A stretch of 64,000 nucleotides of DNA from Anaerolineaceae bacterium (GCA_020634135.1 JACKCG010000003.1:310001-374000), one strand, 5' to 3'. Numbered from the stretch's first letter, positions 41,271 through 50,928 are shown. Program-made: numbers and translations. Notes: generated by a model not told the origin, from the sequence alone.

Positions 41271-42101
41271 ATGTCAGAGCAGCAGGAGCAACAAACACCG
41301 ATTTACCAGATAGACGAGACGCCCCCGGTGGCGGTCATTCCCCGCACGGTATTCAACTACTTCGTAATCGCACTCGTATTCTTTGCGCTTGGCTCAGGTC
41401 TCACGATACTGGGCTATAATGGCCTGTTTGATTCCAACACAGCAGAAAACGAGGCGCTGATTTCCCAGGCGATTGATCGGGCGGTAAACGAGGCCCTGGA
41501 TGCCCGCGACGCCGCCGCAGCAGCCCAGGCCCAGCAGGAAAGCGGCCCAATCCAGGGCGAGTATTACACCGTCAGCCCCGACGATGACCCGTACATCGGG
41601 GCGGAAGACGCGCCGGTGGTTATCGTGGAGTTCAGCGATTTCAACTGCACGTTCTGCAACCGTTTCTATGACGAAACACTCTCACTCGTAATTGATACCT
41701 ACGGTGATAAGATTCGTTTCGTTTACCGGGATTATCCGATTTTAGCGCAGTCATCGGTGGGCGCGGCGCTGGCAGCGCAGTGCGCGTTTGAGCAGGATGA
41801 CTTCTGGAATTACCACAACATCCTGTTCGATAACCGGGGGAACTTTGCCCGTGAGCAGCTTATCGGTTACGCCGAAACACTTGGGCTTGACACCGAGCAG
41901 TTTGCGACCTGCCTGGATAACCAGCAGTACCAGGACGAGATCGTAGCCGACTTCCGCGAGGCGCAGGCGCTTGGCATTCGGGGTACACCGAGTTTCTTCA
42001 TCAACGGGCGGTTTGTCAGTGGGGCGCAGCCCTTCGCGGTATTCGCCGCCGCCATTGATGAAGAACTGGCGAAACTGGATGGGCTGGATACGACGGGGTA
42101 G
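41271..42101 (+). CDS. membrane-anchored DsbA family thiol oxidoreductase
   Basis: 276 residues. One transmembrane helix (about 24-48, FNYFVIALVFFALGSGLTILGY) anchors a thioredoxin-fold domain outside the cell. The active site is CTFC (FNCTFCNRF), followed by VYRDYPILAQSS and the cis-proline segment GIRGTPSFFING. Between the helix and the domain is a 45-residue Ala/Gln/Asp-rich linker. It probably forms or isomerises disulfides in exported proteins; no DsbB or VKOR gene is nearby. The TATGCT and TTGACC elements before it are too close together to call a promoter. A strong hairpin follows. Confidence 0.9.
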   Translation: MSEQQEQQTPIYQIDETPPVAVIPRTVFNYFVIALVFFALGSGLTILGYNGLFDSNTAENEALISQAIDRAVNEALDARDAAAAAQAQQESGPIQGEYYTVSPDDDPYIGAEDAPVVIVEFSDFNCTFCNRFYDETLSLVIDTYGDKIRFVYRDYPILAQSSVGAALAAQCAFEQDDFWNYHNILFDNRGNFAREQLIGYAETLGLDTEQFATCLDNQQYQDEIVADFREAQALGIRGTPSFFINGRFVSGAQPFAVFAAAIDEELAKLDGLDTTG

Positions 42102-42120
42102 GCTCTGGTATCAATTATAC

Positions 42121-42150
42121 ACAGAGGAGCACACGCTGGCGCTCCTCTGT
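42121..42150. terminator. 10-bp hairpin terminator between convergent genes
   Basis: ACAGAGGAGC and GCTCCTCTGT pair perfectly around ACACGCTGGC. It lies between the DsbA-type gene (+) and the polysaccharide glycosylphosphotransferase (-), so it probably ends both transcripts, although no long T-run follows. Confidence 0.65.
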
Positions 42151-42177
42151 TGCGGCATTTCAGGCTGCAATTCCGCT

Positions 42178-43707
42178 TTAATACGCGCCTTTGCTCATCA
42201 GCACCGCCGGAATCGTCGTGAAGATGATCTGCATATCCAGCCAGATGGAGTAGTTGCGGATATAGCGCATGTCAAGCTGTACCCGTTCCTCATAGGTGAG
42301 TTCGCTGCGCCCAGATGTCTGCCACAAGCCGGTGATGCCGGGCTTCACGGTATGCAGGTTGAGACTCCACTGTCCGTAGCGCTGCACCTCTTCCATCGTT
42401 ATCATCCGGGGACCCACCAGACTCATCTGGCCGCGCAGGACGTTCAGAAGCTGTGGCAGTTCGTCTACACTGGTGCGCCGCAGAAAGTTGCCAATCCGGG
42501 TGATGCGCGGGTCATCCTTGAGTTTGTAGTATTTCTCATATTCTTCCCGCGCTTCCGGGTCACGAGCCAGCAGTTCTTCCAGGACTTCCTGTGAATTAAC
42601 GACCATCGTGCGGAATTTATAAGCATTGAATTCCTTACCACCCACGCCCACTACCCGGCGCGGGTAGATAATCGGGCCGGGGTCGGTGAGTTTCATGATG
42701 ATGGCGATGATGAGGAAAAATGGGGATAACGCCAGCAGCCCCAGGAACGCCCCGATATAATCGAGGATGGCCTTCAAAATCACGTTCAGCCCGGTCAGAC
42801 GCAGCCGGTTAACACTAATCATCGGCACTAGTCCCACATCCTGCAGGCGCACACCGGTGGTCAGAATTTCGTACATGCCGGAAGACAGCCAGACAGAGAC
42901 ATCTTCCGAGTTGACATATTTGCGAAATAAATCGAGCATATTTTTGCGGTGAATGCCGCTGGTCGCAACGATAATCCGCTCCACCCCAAACCGATTGACA
43001 AACAATTCAGCATCTTTTGTCGGACCGTGAACGACCAGCCCCGGCAGGATTTCTTCCCCCCACAGATTCTCGTTGTCGTCCAAAAAGCCGATAATACTGA
43101 CACCGGCCATTGAGAAATTCAGCAACTGCTCGGCAATGGCGATGCCTTCTTCGTTCGCGCCCACGACATAGGCAGGGGACATGAAGTGCCCCCGGCTGCG
43201 CAGCCCGTAGATAAAGCGGCGCATGGTGAACCGGGAAAGCGAGATAAAGAAGAACGTCAGGAACCAGGCCAGGACCAACCAGGCACGCGCTACATCCAAC
43301 GTTGGGTCAAGGAAGGCAAATACCACGACCACCATAATGCCGAAGGTGCAGCCGTTAAAAACCAGCATGTATTCCTGGTGACCGGTAAAGAGATTCGCCG
43401 GGTCGTATAAGCGGAGTGCGTTAAAGATAATGATCCATGCGGGGATCAGAATATAGACATACGTCGAGTAAAATACAGTATCCGAAACACCAAGTGGATC
43501 AAAGAAAATCGAAGTCTCTCCCGTGAAACGAACGATATACGCCAGCATAAATGACAGGCTCAGCATCAGACTGTCCAGGGCAATCATCACTAATCGCACC
43601 GTCCGAAATTTGGCGCGGTTGGATTGGCGCAGGAATTCCAGCAGGTCGCCCGGACTGGACAGGGATGGCCCTGAGTGCGAATCCTGATTTGCGATATGTG
43701 TTCCCAT
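42178..43707 (-). CDS. polyprenyl glycosylphosphotransferase (exopolysaccharide initiator)
   Basis: 509 residues; transfers a sugar 1-phosphate to undecaprenyl phosphate, the first step of a lipid-linked repeat unit. The N-terminal 180 residues have four or five membrane helices. A Rossmann-like domain follows (YVVGANEEGIAIAEQL, about 182-300), and then the catalytic domain with a re-entrant helix (ILDYIGAFLGLLALSPFFLII), FNAYKFRTM, RDPRITRIGNFLR and VDELPQLLNVLRGQMSLVGP. The sugar is not predictable. It is the last gene of the leftward cluster and follows a frameshifted glycosyltransferase. Confidence 0.93.
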   Translation of the reverse strand: MGTHIANQDSHSGPSLSSPGDLLEFLRQSNRAKFRTVRLVMIALDSLMLSLSFMLAYIVRFTGETSIFFDPLGVSDTVFYSTYVYILIPAWIIIFNALRLYDPANLFTGHQEYMLVFNGCTFGIMVVVVFAFLDPTLDVARAWLVLAWFLTFFFISLSRFTMRRFIYGLRSRGHFMSPAYVVGANEEGIAIAEQLLNFSMAGVSIIGFLDDNENLWGEEILPGLVVHGPTKDAELFVNRFGVERIIVATSGIHRKNMLDLFRKYVNSEDVSVWLSSGMYEILTTGVRLQDVGLVPMISVNRLRLTGLNVILKAILDYIGAFLGLLALSPFFLIIAIIMKLTDPGPIIYPRRVVGVGGKEFNAYKFRTMVVNSQEVLEELLARDPEAREEYEKYYKLKDDPRITRIGNFLRRTSVDELPQLLNVLRGQMSLVGPRMITMEEVQRYGQWSLNLHTVKPGITGLWQTSGRSELTYEERVQLDMRYIRNYSIWLDMQIIFTTIPAVLMSKGAY

Positions 43708-43737
43708 GACAAGTGATCCTTATGGAACTGATGTAGC

Positions 43738-44917
43738 CGCAGCGCTGCCGCTGGCGGCGTAAGTTCTAACGGTGGTTCGCTATCGCTGATTGATATAGAG
43801 TTTCCAGTGTGGCAGCGGCACCGTCCCAGGTATGGTGGTTCAACATACCGCCGCCCGCACCGACCGATCATCGCCCGTTTTTCTGCCGAAGCCAGCAGGT
43901 CAGGATATGGCGAGCAATCATTTGCAGGCATCCGACGAGAATATCCTGCCCATTTATGGTTTTGAGCGCTGAATTGGCCTGTAATGAACAGACTACCGGA
44001 GTTAAGCTAGCCATTGCTTCAGCACTTTGTTCGATGCCAACACCATAACGAACGGTGCTGGAGGCGATAGCACCTGGGCCAGGTAGGGGCGCATATCCGG
44101 ACGGAACCAATCACCTTTGACATGAGGCCCTGCCCCATTTCAATCACAGCCGGGGCCGGTCTTTGCCAACGATATGCAGTTCCGTTCGGCTGCTCTTCCC
44201 ACACCAACGGCATAATCGTGTATCAGGTCTTCCACAGCCGCAATATTGGCATGGTAGCCATTTTACCGGTGAAAACCAGTCGCAGCGGGTCGCTCAACAT
44301 CCTGCGGTTTGAGTAATTCAGGTCAACGCCGTTCGAACGACAGTCACCCGGCGATTGTCGCAGCCAAAGCCACCAATGCCTGACGATCCGCCTCACTGGT
44401 GACAGCAACCGTGGAAAACGTCGGGTGAGCTGGCCTTCAAATTTACGGGTGCGCTCAAGGTCAACCAGCGCCATCAATCGGCTCTTGAGGTGGGCGCGTC
44501 TTGCAACACTTTTCCGAACAACAGTGAAATACTATCCACTGAGTCGTACACAATGGGCAGGCCGTTCAAAGAGTTTGGCCATGACCGCGCCGCGCAGATG
44601 CTCCAGGTGGACGATGTCAAACGACTCTTCTGAAGCAGTTCCCGGCGGTTTGGTGGAAAAGGGGGAACGGGAATCGGCGCAGCGGCAGGCGTGTTAGCAG
44701 GGCCATCAGGCCGTTTGCGAATGTCTGGCTGCGGGCAAAGCGGACGATATACCGCATGACACCATTCACGCGTTGCGGCAGCGATTCCTCCTATCGCCAG
44801 GCGGCTGCAAACAGCAGGGTGACCTCATGACCACGATCCACCAATGCCCGTAAAGATGTTGTACGGGCGCACCCGATCAATGAAGGGATGTAGGCGTGAC
44901 AAACAGAATCCGCATGT
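43738..44917 (-). pseudogene. frameshifted GT4-family glycosyltransferase
   Basis: Read on the - strand, pieces of a GT4 glycosyltransferase appear in order but in different frames. They are MRILFV (44900-44917), VRPYN, RGHEVTLLFAA, RSQTFANGLMALL, IVYDSVDSISLL, ERTRKFEGQLTRRFPR, VTSEADRQALVALAA, NGVDLNYS, LVFTGKMA, STVRYGVGIEQSAEAMA and GQDILVG. At least six frame changes and several stops lie between them. Neighbouring genes on both sides are intact over tens of kilobases, so decay is more likely than sequence error. The intact protein would have had about 390 residues. It sat between the GT4 gene upstream and the initiating glycosylphosphotransferase. Confidence 0.85.
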
Positions 44918-46112
44918 TACCCCTTTCAACTTTGCCCGAATCGTCTAATGGCCGGCACGCCTGGCGGTAATCGTAGGTGTTCTCAACAGTATGACGCCCA
45001 TTGGTTGTAATCCGTGCGTTCAGTTCAGTATCCGTCACCAGCCGCACACAGGCATCCGCAAAGTGCTGCGGTGTATCGGCAATCAGGATGTCCTCGTCGT
45101 CAGTAACGGCAATCCCCTCGCAGCCTACTGTTGTGCTGACCATTGGGATACCCTGCGCGAGCGCATTCAGGATTTTGACGCGCATCCCACCCCCGGCCCG
45201 CAGCGGCACCACCATCATGCTGGCGTCCTGGAAGTAGGGCAGCGGGTCTTCAACATATCCTGTGACCGTTAGCGAGGGGTCTTGTTCACCGCGCTCGACA
45301 ATACTCGCCGGGGGACGCGCGCCAATCAATGTGCAGCGCACGTCCGGCACGCGCGTTTTGATAAGTGGATAAATCTCATCCAGAAACCAGGTAATCCCGT
45401 CAATATTCGGTGCCCAGTACATCGTACCGATATGGATGATATGCGGGCCGGCAGGTTGGCGTTCTACCTGCGACTGTTCGCTGGTGTCCACCGCAATCGG
45501 GATTACCGTGATCCCATCCCGCGCCCCAGCCGTTTGCAGTGCGGCCTTGTCTTCATCACTGACGGCAGTCACGGCGTCAAATGTCCGGCACATCTGCCCT
45601 TCATACTGTTTGAGCAGTCGCCAGTCGCGCAGCAGGATGTATTTCAGCGGGTTCGTGAGTGGTTGGGTTTCGGCCAGCCGTTTGTATAGCACCCATAGGG
45701 CATTGTGCAGGTCCAGCACCTTGCGGCTCTTTGTGAAAGGCAATGCATACTGACCCATATTCAACTGGTCGGCATGAACCACGTCAAACGGAGTGGTCGC
45801 AGCCAACTCCGCCAGCGCTGCCCGCATTTCCGGGCGTTCGTCGCGCAGCATCATCCAGGGTTGGCCGGTTAACAGACTTTTGCCCAGGAAGAACAGGTCA
45901 CGCAGCGGTGAACGTGTGATTGGTACGGTAATCACCTTATGGCAGAGTTCCTGCAAGTGGGCGATATATTCCGGCTTATCGGTATCACGCACGAACGAAA
46001 CCAGGGTAACCTCGTGCTGTTCGGCCAGGTACTTGAGAACGTAATACGTCTTAATCTTCGGGCCGCTATCTGGCGGATAGGGTAAAACCTGGGTTAGTAA
46101 CAAAACGCGCAT
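44877..46112 (-). CDS. GT4-family glycosyltransferase (C-terminus frame-altered)
   Basis: 411 residues. The N-terminal GT-B half starts MRVLLLTQVLPYPPDSGPKIKTY and includes VLDLHNALWVLYKRLAET. The C-terminal half has HIGTMYWAPNIDG, VTGYVEDPLPYFQDASMMVVPL, GGGMRVKILNALAQGIPMVSTTVGCEGI (nucleotide sugar site) and an NTYDYRQACRPL end. After LDDSG the frame runs on into the start of the decayed neighbouring gene and stops in it; a TGA in a neighbouring frame nearby suggests that a small indel removed the natural stop. It probably adds a sugar to the lipid-linked unit. It starts 30 bases after the FAD oxidoreductase stop. Confidence 0.9.
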   Translation of the reverse strand: MRVLLLTQVLPYPPDSGPKIKTYYVLKYLAEQHEVTLVSFVRDTDKPEYIAHLQELCHKVITVPITRSPLRDLFFLGKSLLTGQPWMMLRDERPEMRAALAELAATTPFDVVHADQLNMGQYALPFTKSRKVLDLHNALWVLYKRLAETQPLTNPLKYILLRDWRLLKQYEGQMCRTFDAVTAVSDEDKAALQTAGARDGITVIPIAVDTSEQSQVERQPAGPHIIHIGTMYWAPNIDGITWFLDEIYPLIKTRVPDVRCTLIGARPPASIVERGEQDPSLTVTGYVEDPLPYFQDASMMVVPLRAGGGMRVKILNALAQGIPMVSTTVGCEGIAVTDDEDILIADTPQHFADACVRLVTDTELNARITTNGRHTVENTYDYRQACRPLDDSGKVERGNMRILFVTPTSLH

Positions 46113-46141
46113 AAAGATACTCGCTTGGTGAGATAAGATGT

Positions 46142-47455
46142 TTATTCGACGGCTGGGGAGCCACCGTTCAGGCTGCTGCGTATCTGCCGGGCGACCTGTT
46201 GGGCATGGATGATCGTCGCCTCACTGGTCGGAAGTTCCGGGTAAACCTGGGCGGTGTTTGCCAGAAACAGCCCCGTATACGGTGTTTGCACACGCAGCCT
46301 GTTGGCAGAGGAATGCGTCGCATAGACCGGCTCAACATAGCGTGACCGGCTTACGGCAAAGTGCTTGATCTGCTCTTCACGGAAATCCGGGAACAACTGC
46401 TTTAAGTGCGTCAACCACGCCTCTCGAATGGTCTCGTCCGGCACGCCCATCCAGTCATTGTCGGGCGAGGTGTACTTGGGCAAATAGACGATATGATAGC
46501 TCTCATGTTCCGGGTGGACGGTTTCAATGATGGTCGAAAATGGGCTGGTCGGGTCGGTCAGGTTCAATGTCCAGTAAGATGTGAGCGGCCTGTCCAGCAC
46601 CATGACCGGGCAAATTAACCCCAGGTACTTGGATTGGCTGAGCTGGGCCAGGTAACTCGCGTCTGCGCCCGGAATCAGGTGGGCGAAGGAGGGGGTAGCA
46701 ATGGCGGCGATTACTGCGTCGAACTGCATCGCGCCGGTATGGGTTCGCACCTGCTGCACCCTGCCCCCGCTGATGTCAATCTCCCGGACACGTACCGGGT
46801 TTTTGACCGTCCCGCCTTGTTTGACAACGGCTTCCGACAACGCCTGGATAAGCGAAAAGTGCCCCCGGCGCAGATAGCCAATACGTCCCTTGAGCTGCGG
46901 CAGCCGCCGGATGGATGTCATGCGATTAATCCACGCCCAGATATATGTGGCGGGGATATGCGCGTATTCGCCATCAAACTTAGCTTCGAGCAGTGGCTGC
47001 CAGATCAGGTTAAAAATCGTCTTGCCGCCCGCGTCTTCCAGCCATTTCTGCACCGGGACCTGATCCAGCCCGCGCCAGTCACGTCGCCGCGCCTGCAAAA
47101 TAGTCCGCCCCAGGCGAACACGATCCAGCATACTCAGAGGCGGAAAAGCCAGGAAATCGCTTATATTGCTGAGAGCGTACACCTTGCTCCTGTGGACAAA
47201 GCCGCTGTAGGCATCCTGCATGACGAATTCCTGCTCGATATGCAGTTCGCTGCACAGCTTGCGCACGGCTCTGTCGTTCGGCAGAATCGCATGTTGGTAA
47301 CGTGCTACTGCTAAACCATCGCTGAATGCCAGCGCGCCGTTCAGTCCCCCCAGAGTTGGTCCTTGTTCCAAGAGTGTGACTTGTTCCCCGGCCTGTGTAA
47401 GGTAATAAGCCAGGGTGACACCCATCAATCCCCCACCGATAATCCCAATGTGCAT
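46142..47455 (-). CDS. FAD-dependent oxidoreductase of the exopolysaccharide cluster
   Basis: 437 residues. The N-terminus is the dinucleotide loop IGIIGGGLMGVTLAYYL, then EQGPTLGGL as in amine oxidase / protoporphyrinogen oxidase / UDP-galactopyranose mutase relatives. Later segments include WQPLLEAKFDGEY, YLRRGHFSLIQAL and LFLANTAQVYPELPTSEATI, the FAD-binding end. Members of this group are common in polysaccharide clusters, where they are thought to act on a lipid- or nucleotide-linked sugar; the reaction is unproven. It is followed by the GT4 gene and preceded, with no gap, by a fragment of an EamA transporter. Confidence 0.87.
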   Translation of the reverse strand: MHIGIIGGGLMGVTLAYYLTQAGEQVTLLEQGPTLGGLNGALAFSDGLAVARYQHAILPNDRAVRKLCSELHIEQEFVMQDAYSGFVHRSKVYALSNISDFLAFPPLSMLDRVRLGRTILQARRRDWRGLDQVPVQKWLEDAGGKTIFNLIWQPLLEAKFDGEYAHIPATYIWAWINRMTSIRRLPQLKGRIGYLRRGHFSLIQALSEAVVKQGGTVKNPVRVREIDISGGRVQQVRTHTGAMQFDAVIAAIATPSFAHLIPGADASYLAQLSQSKYLGLICPVMVLDRPLTSYWTLNLTDPTSPFSTIIETVHPEHESYHIVYLPKYTSPDNDWMGVPDETIREAWLTHLKQLFPDFREEQIKHFAVSRSRYVEPVYATHSSANRLRVQTPYTGLFLANTAQVYPELPTSEATIIHAQQVARQIRSSLNGGSPAVE

Positions 47456-47457
47456 AG

Positions 47458-47673
47458 TCAGGCCTTCTTTATGCCCCGTGCTACAATCAATATCCCGGTC
47501 ACAATCACAACAAACCCGGCAAACGATGCCAGGGTGATGTGTTCGTCAATGGACAGTGTTCCCCCAATCAATATCGCGACATAGTTCAGTTTAGAGCCTG
47601 AATCCGCTTTCCGCTTGGAGCAGGCAGACGAACTCGCGCCAGGTTCGCGGCTGGATAGGTTTTGCGTCAACAT
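47458..47673 (-). pseudogene. C-terminal fragment of an EamA/DMT-type transporter
   Basis: The last 45 residues, including VAILIGGTLSIDEHITLASF and AGFVVIVTGILIVARG, match the last two membrane helices of EamA (drug/metabolite) transporters. The preceding residues (SSREPGASSSACSKRKAD) do not belong to that family, and no other helix is present. It is a truncated remnant just upstream of the oxidoreductase. From here to 47839 I see nothing further. Confidence 0.7.
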
Positions 47674-47839
47674 GTTCTGCTGCCTTCCGCCCGCGATGAT
47701 GTCTGGTGAGTTTCAACAAGCGAACCCATCTGCAAGAATCTGCCGCGCTGCCTGTGAGCGTGTTCGGTCACTGAAAGACTATACCACTCCACTATCGCAG
47801 GGCAGCCTAAAATCTCCCTAACGCTGGCGGCAAATCCGC

Positions 47840-49396
47840 TTAACGCCGTAAACGTACCACGACAATGATGGCGAGGCAGAAGAGGCCCGCCGCAAATACG
47901 CCACCCAGCACGGTTTCAATGGCATAGGTATCGCGCGTCACCAGGCTAAATGAGCTTTCACGTGGCTCCAGTGTTGGGAATGGCGTCGTGGTTGGGTCAA
48001 GTTTCTGGAAGACGGTGGGCGTCGGCAGTGGTGTCTCTGTCGGTTCAAACGCCTGGGTAGGCCGGTTGAGCAAGGAGCCATCACGGTGCATATACCATAT
48101 TTCCAGCGCGACCGTATCCGAGCGGTCGTCTTTCGCTAACCCCTCGGCAGAGATTTTGCGGGTGAAAAAGGTCAGGTTAATGTCATTCTGGACGCCAAAT
48201 GCCACTTCCGGCCACTCTGGTCGGCGTTCCGAGTCATAAAAAACACGTCGGGGCGGAATCCATAAATCCTGACGATATTCGATTTGATACAACGACACAT
48301 TGAGCGCACTGGTCGGATCTGTCTGGCCGACGACGAAAAGATGGACAATGCCCATATAATCGGTTTCAAGCGCCATATGATCCAGTGTGGAGGAACTATC
48401 GGTGTAACTGCGCCCATAGAATCCTTCTATGATCTCCGGGATACTCCAGGTCAGGCCGTCATCCGCCGAAATCTGATAGTAGACTTGCGATTCGCCAGGA
48501 CTCGCATAACGCCATACGGCCATCAACCGGCCATCCAGGAGTTCAGTGAACGCCCCCTGGAATGGTCGTTTTCCAGGGCTATCGCCACCATCCAGAATAA
48601 TCGGCTCTGACCAGGTGAGACCGCTGTCATCGGAATAACGCAACCGGACATCCGTAGGGATACCGCGTCCAACATACCAATCCAGGCCTTCATCCCAGGA
48701 AACATACAATCTTCCACTGGCCGCTTCCCAGATTTTGATCCGGTCTGAACCCGAATCAGCCAGGTCAGAAAGGGAATAGGGAATTGTCCATGAGCGTCCA
48801 CTATCGGTTGAGCGCATATAATACAGATCGAAACAGAAGGCACACAGGGCAGTCTCCGTGTTACCTTGAATGTCTTTGTCCGGCCCATATCCACTATAGA
48901 CCACATGCAACACATTGTTACGATCAACAGTCATATCAATGTAGTATCCGTTACCGCTCAGGATAACGGGCGTTCCCCAGGATTGGGCGTTGGATGCAAT
49001 TGTAGAATAGGCGCTCGCGAATTCGTGCGATGTCCCGGCGCGGAGGGCCGCATACAGTGTGCCGTCACTGCCCACTGCTACAGCATTGCGAACGGTCATA
49101 CCACCTTGGCCTGTGACGATCACATCATTCGTTTCCGTCCATTCCCCTGAATAGGAACGGCGAGCATACAACAGCACGTCCATATTGTTAACATCGCCAT
49201 ACCAACCCACTTGGACATTGCCTTCACGGTCTACCGCGATACTGTTCCACCAGCCATCGCCCAACTTCAATGGCGTGGACCAGTTGGCGATGCCGGTAGT
49301 GTTGGATTGACTATAGGCTACACCTGTTACCAGCAGCAATCCGCCTGCCAGCAGCAAAACCAGCCTGGTGCTAAATGCTGAAAGTCGCAACAACAT
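47840..49396 (-). CDS. secreted sialidase-fold (BNR/Asp-box) surface protein with membrane tail
   Basis: 518 residues from the ATG at 49394-49396. A signal peptide (RLVLLLAGGLLLVTGVAYSQ) leads to a six-bladed sialidase-type propeller with Asp boxes: STDSGRSWT, SDDSGLTWS and SADDGLTWS. A Thr/Pro-rich stalk (PTETPLPTPTVFQ) and one C-terminal helix followed by RLRR complete it, so it is anchored in the membrane with the propeller outside. It may bind or cut the exopolysaccharide made by this cluster; sialidase catalytic residues are not clear. A longer N-terminus reaching 49573 would overlap the polymerase gene and is rejected. AAGGA lies 9 bases upstream of the ATG. Confidence 0.85.
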   Translation of the reverse strand: MLLRLSAFSTRLVLLLAGGLLLVTGVAYSQSNTTGIANWSTPLKLGDGWWNSIAVDREGNVQVGWYGDVNNMDVLLYARRSYSGEWTETNDVIVTGQGGMTVRNAVAVGSDGTLYAALRAGTSHEFASAYSTIASNAQSWGTPVILSGNGYYIDMTVDRNNVLHVVYSGYGPDKDIQGNTETALCAFCFDLYYMRSTDSGRSWTIPYSLSDLADSGSDRIKIWEAASGRLYVSWDEGLDWYVGRGIPTDVRLRYSDDSGLTWSEPIILDGGDSPGKRPFQGAFTELLDGRLMAVWRYASPGESQVYYQISADDGLTWSIPEIIEGFYGRSYTDSSSTLDHMALETDYMGIVHLFVVGQTDPTSALNVSLYQIEYRQDLWIPPRRVFYDSERRPEWPEVAFGVQNDINLTFFTRKISAEGLAKDDRSDTVALEIWYMHRDGSLLNRPTQAFEPTETPLPTPTVFQKLDPTTTPFPTLEPRESSFSLVTRDTYAIETVLGGVFAAGLFCLAIIVVVRLRR

Positions 49397-49452
49397 CACA
49401 ATACATCCTTCTTGGGCAAACAACCGTGAATAGGAAAAGGGAGAATCGACGA

Positions 49453-50928
49453 TTAGACGTTTAGTGAAGCAGGAAATGTGCCCGCCGGCATGAGCTGCGG
49501 CGATTCCTTCTGGCGCTCCGCCTGGTTGCGAATATGGTAATGGACAGAAACCGTAAGTCCTGCCAGCATCCACGGCCAGATTGTATAGTCAATGCCGCCG
49601 ATACCCTGGGTATAAGCAAACGGGATAATCCAATCCCCTAATGCAGCGACCAGCAGAGTCACCAGAGTGGTCGCCACCAGTGTGGCCGATAAGCCATAAT
49701 AGAATCCGGTTCGTGGCGCGATTAAGAACGTTCGCCAGGCCAACCAGAGTATAGAGAGCCAGAACCAGACGAACATTAAGAAACCAACGATCCCTAGTTG
49801 AGACAGCATATCGAGGTAATTATTGTGAGTCGCCATAAAGTCGCCAACATACGTCCACAAATAGGGGGCGTAGCCAGTGGGGCCAACACCAAAAAGTATA
49901 TGATCGTCGGTCAGTTCTAAGACGACTCGCCAGGCATCGGTACGGGTGTGCCCCGACTCGTCATTTTCTGCATTGAGCGTTTCACTGACAGAAGCCGCGT
50001 TTAGCAGCAGGACGACACCAACCATCATGACCGCGAATAGAAACACTTTCCATGACCGGAAAAAGATTAATACGCCCAGGCTCAAAGCCAGCGGCAGCCA
50101 GCCACTTAGCCAGGTGATCCCCAGGCCGAACTGAATATAGCTCCACAGGGCAACAATGAATAATAAGCCTACCTGCATCCAAGGTTTGAGATTACGGTTA
50201 AATAAAAGCTGTCCCACCGCTAGGGTCACCGTCCAGACTGGGATCTGCCCATCAGCATTCAGAAGCGGCGGCACGGCATCAAACAACCGCATGAAAACGA
50301 TCACCCCACTAATCAGCAGGTAGCTGATGACGAAGAAGCGGATTCCTCGGTCCGAGCGTACCAGATTGGCGTACAGCAGATAGGCCATGGGCGACAGAAT
50401 AAAGGCGACAGTGGACATCAGACGGGGCTTGATATTTTCTGCATAACGATAGCTGACGGCGTAATCTACAAACAGACTGCTCCAGATCAGCGAGATGATA
50501 ACCGTAATGATGAAAATCACCGCTGGGATATTGGCGGGTGATGGTCGAATCTGGCGGGCGGATTTGACGAAAGCCAGGCGAAATATCCAGATACCGCTGA
50601 CAAGCACCAAGGTGATAAAGGTAAATGTGATCTTGGTCGCTGTCCCGGTAGAAACACCCTCTTGCAGCAACAATGAGACCAGCAAAATCATTAAAGTGGC
50701 GTATTCCATCCGGTAATAAAGCGCAATGACGGCAAACAGCCCGACGAAGCCGAGCATGGGCAGCAACCCAAACAGGATGTTACTACCCATCAAGAGGGCA
50801 CCGGCCAGTGTCAACGCCAGCGTCAACGCCACAAGGCTGAACTGAATAAAACGAAAACGATGCCGTATCCACAGGAAATAGCGCAGCCTGCCGGCGAACC
50901 CGACTCGTCCTAAAATTGTCGCAATCAT
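49453..50928 (-). CDS. O-antigen ligase/polymerase-like membrane protein (Wzy/WaaL family)
   Basis: 491 residues with about 11-12 predicted membrane helices. The large loop includes HTRTDAWRVVLELTDDHILFGVGPTGY, then THNNYLDMLSQLGIVGF, the pattern of the Wzy_C/O-antigen ligase domain (the late H-N-x-x-L). It probably polymerises or transfers the lipid-linked repeat unit outside the membrane. It follows the Wzz/kinase gene by about 90 bases and precedes the sialidase-fold gene by 56 bases in the same direction. Confidence 0.88.
   Translation of the reverse strand: MIATILGRVGFAGRLRYFLWIRHRFRFIQFSLVALTLALTLAGALLMGSNILFGLLPMLGFVGLFAVIALYYRMEYATLMILLVSLLLQEGVSTGTATKITFTFITLVLVSGIWIFRLAFVKSARQIRPSPANIPAVIFIITVIISLIWSSLFVDYAVSYRYAENIKPRLMSTVAFILSPMAYLLYANLVRSDRGIRFFVISYLLISGVIVFMRLFDAVPPLLNADGQIPVWTVTLAVGQLLFNRNLKPWMQVGLLFIVALWSYIQFGLGITWLSGWLPLALSLGVLIFFRSWKVFLFAVMMVGVVLLLNAASVSETLNAENDESGHTRTDAWRVVLELTDDHILFGVGPTGYAPYLWTYVGDFMATHNNYLDMLSQLGIVGFLMFVWFWLSILWLAWRTFLIAPRTGFYYGLSATLVATTLVTLLVAALGDWIIPFAYTQGIGGIDYTIWPWMLAGLTVSVHYHIRNQAERQKESPQLMPAGTFPASLNV

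Noticed and set aside
44425..44697. Plus-strand frames within the decayed glycosyltransferase
   Set aside because: They are antisense to recognisable glycosyltransferase phrases and have no ribosome site or family match.
43738..44917. Local sequence errors as the cause of the frameshifts
   Set aside because: Genes for more than 40 kb on the left and nearly 20 kb on the right are intact, apart from the short EamA fragment. A cluster of at least six errors limited to one gene is less likely than decay, although resequencing would settle it.
49397..49573. Longer N-terminus of the sialidase-fold protein
   Set aside because: It would overlap the polymerase gene by 121 bases and lacks a signal peptide at its start, while the ATG at 49396 begins a clean signal peptide.
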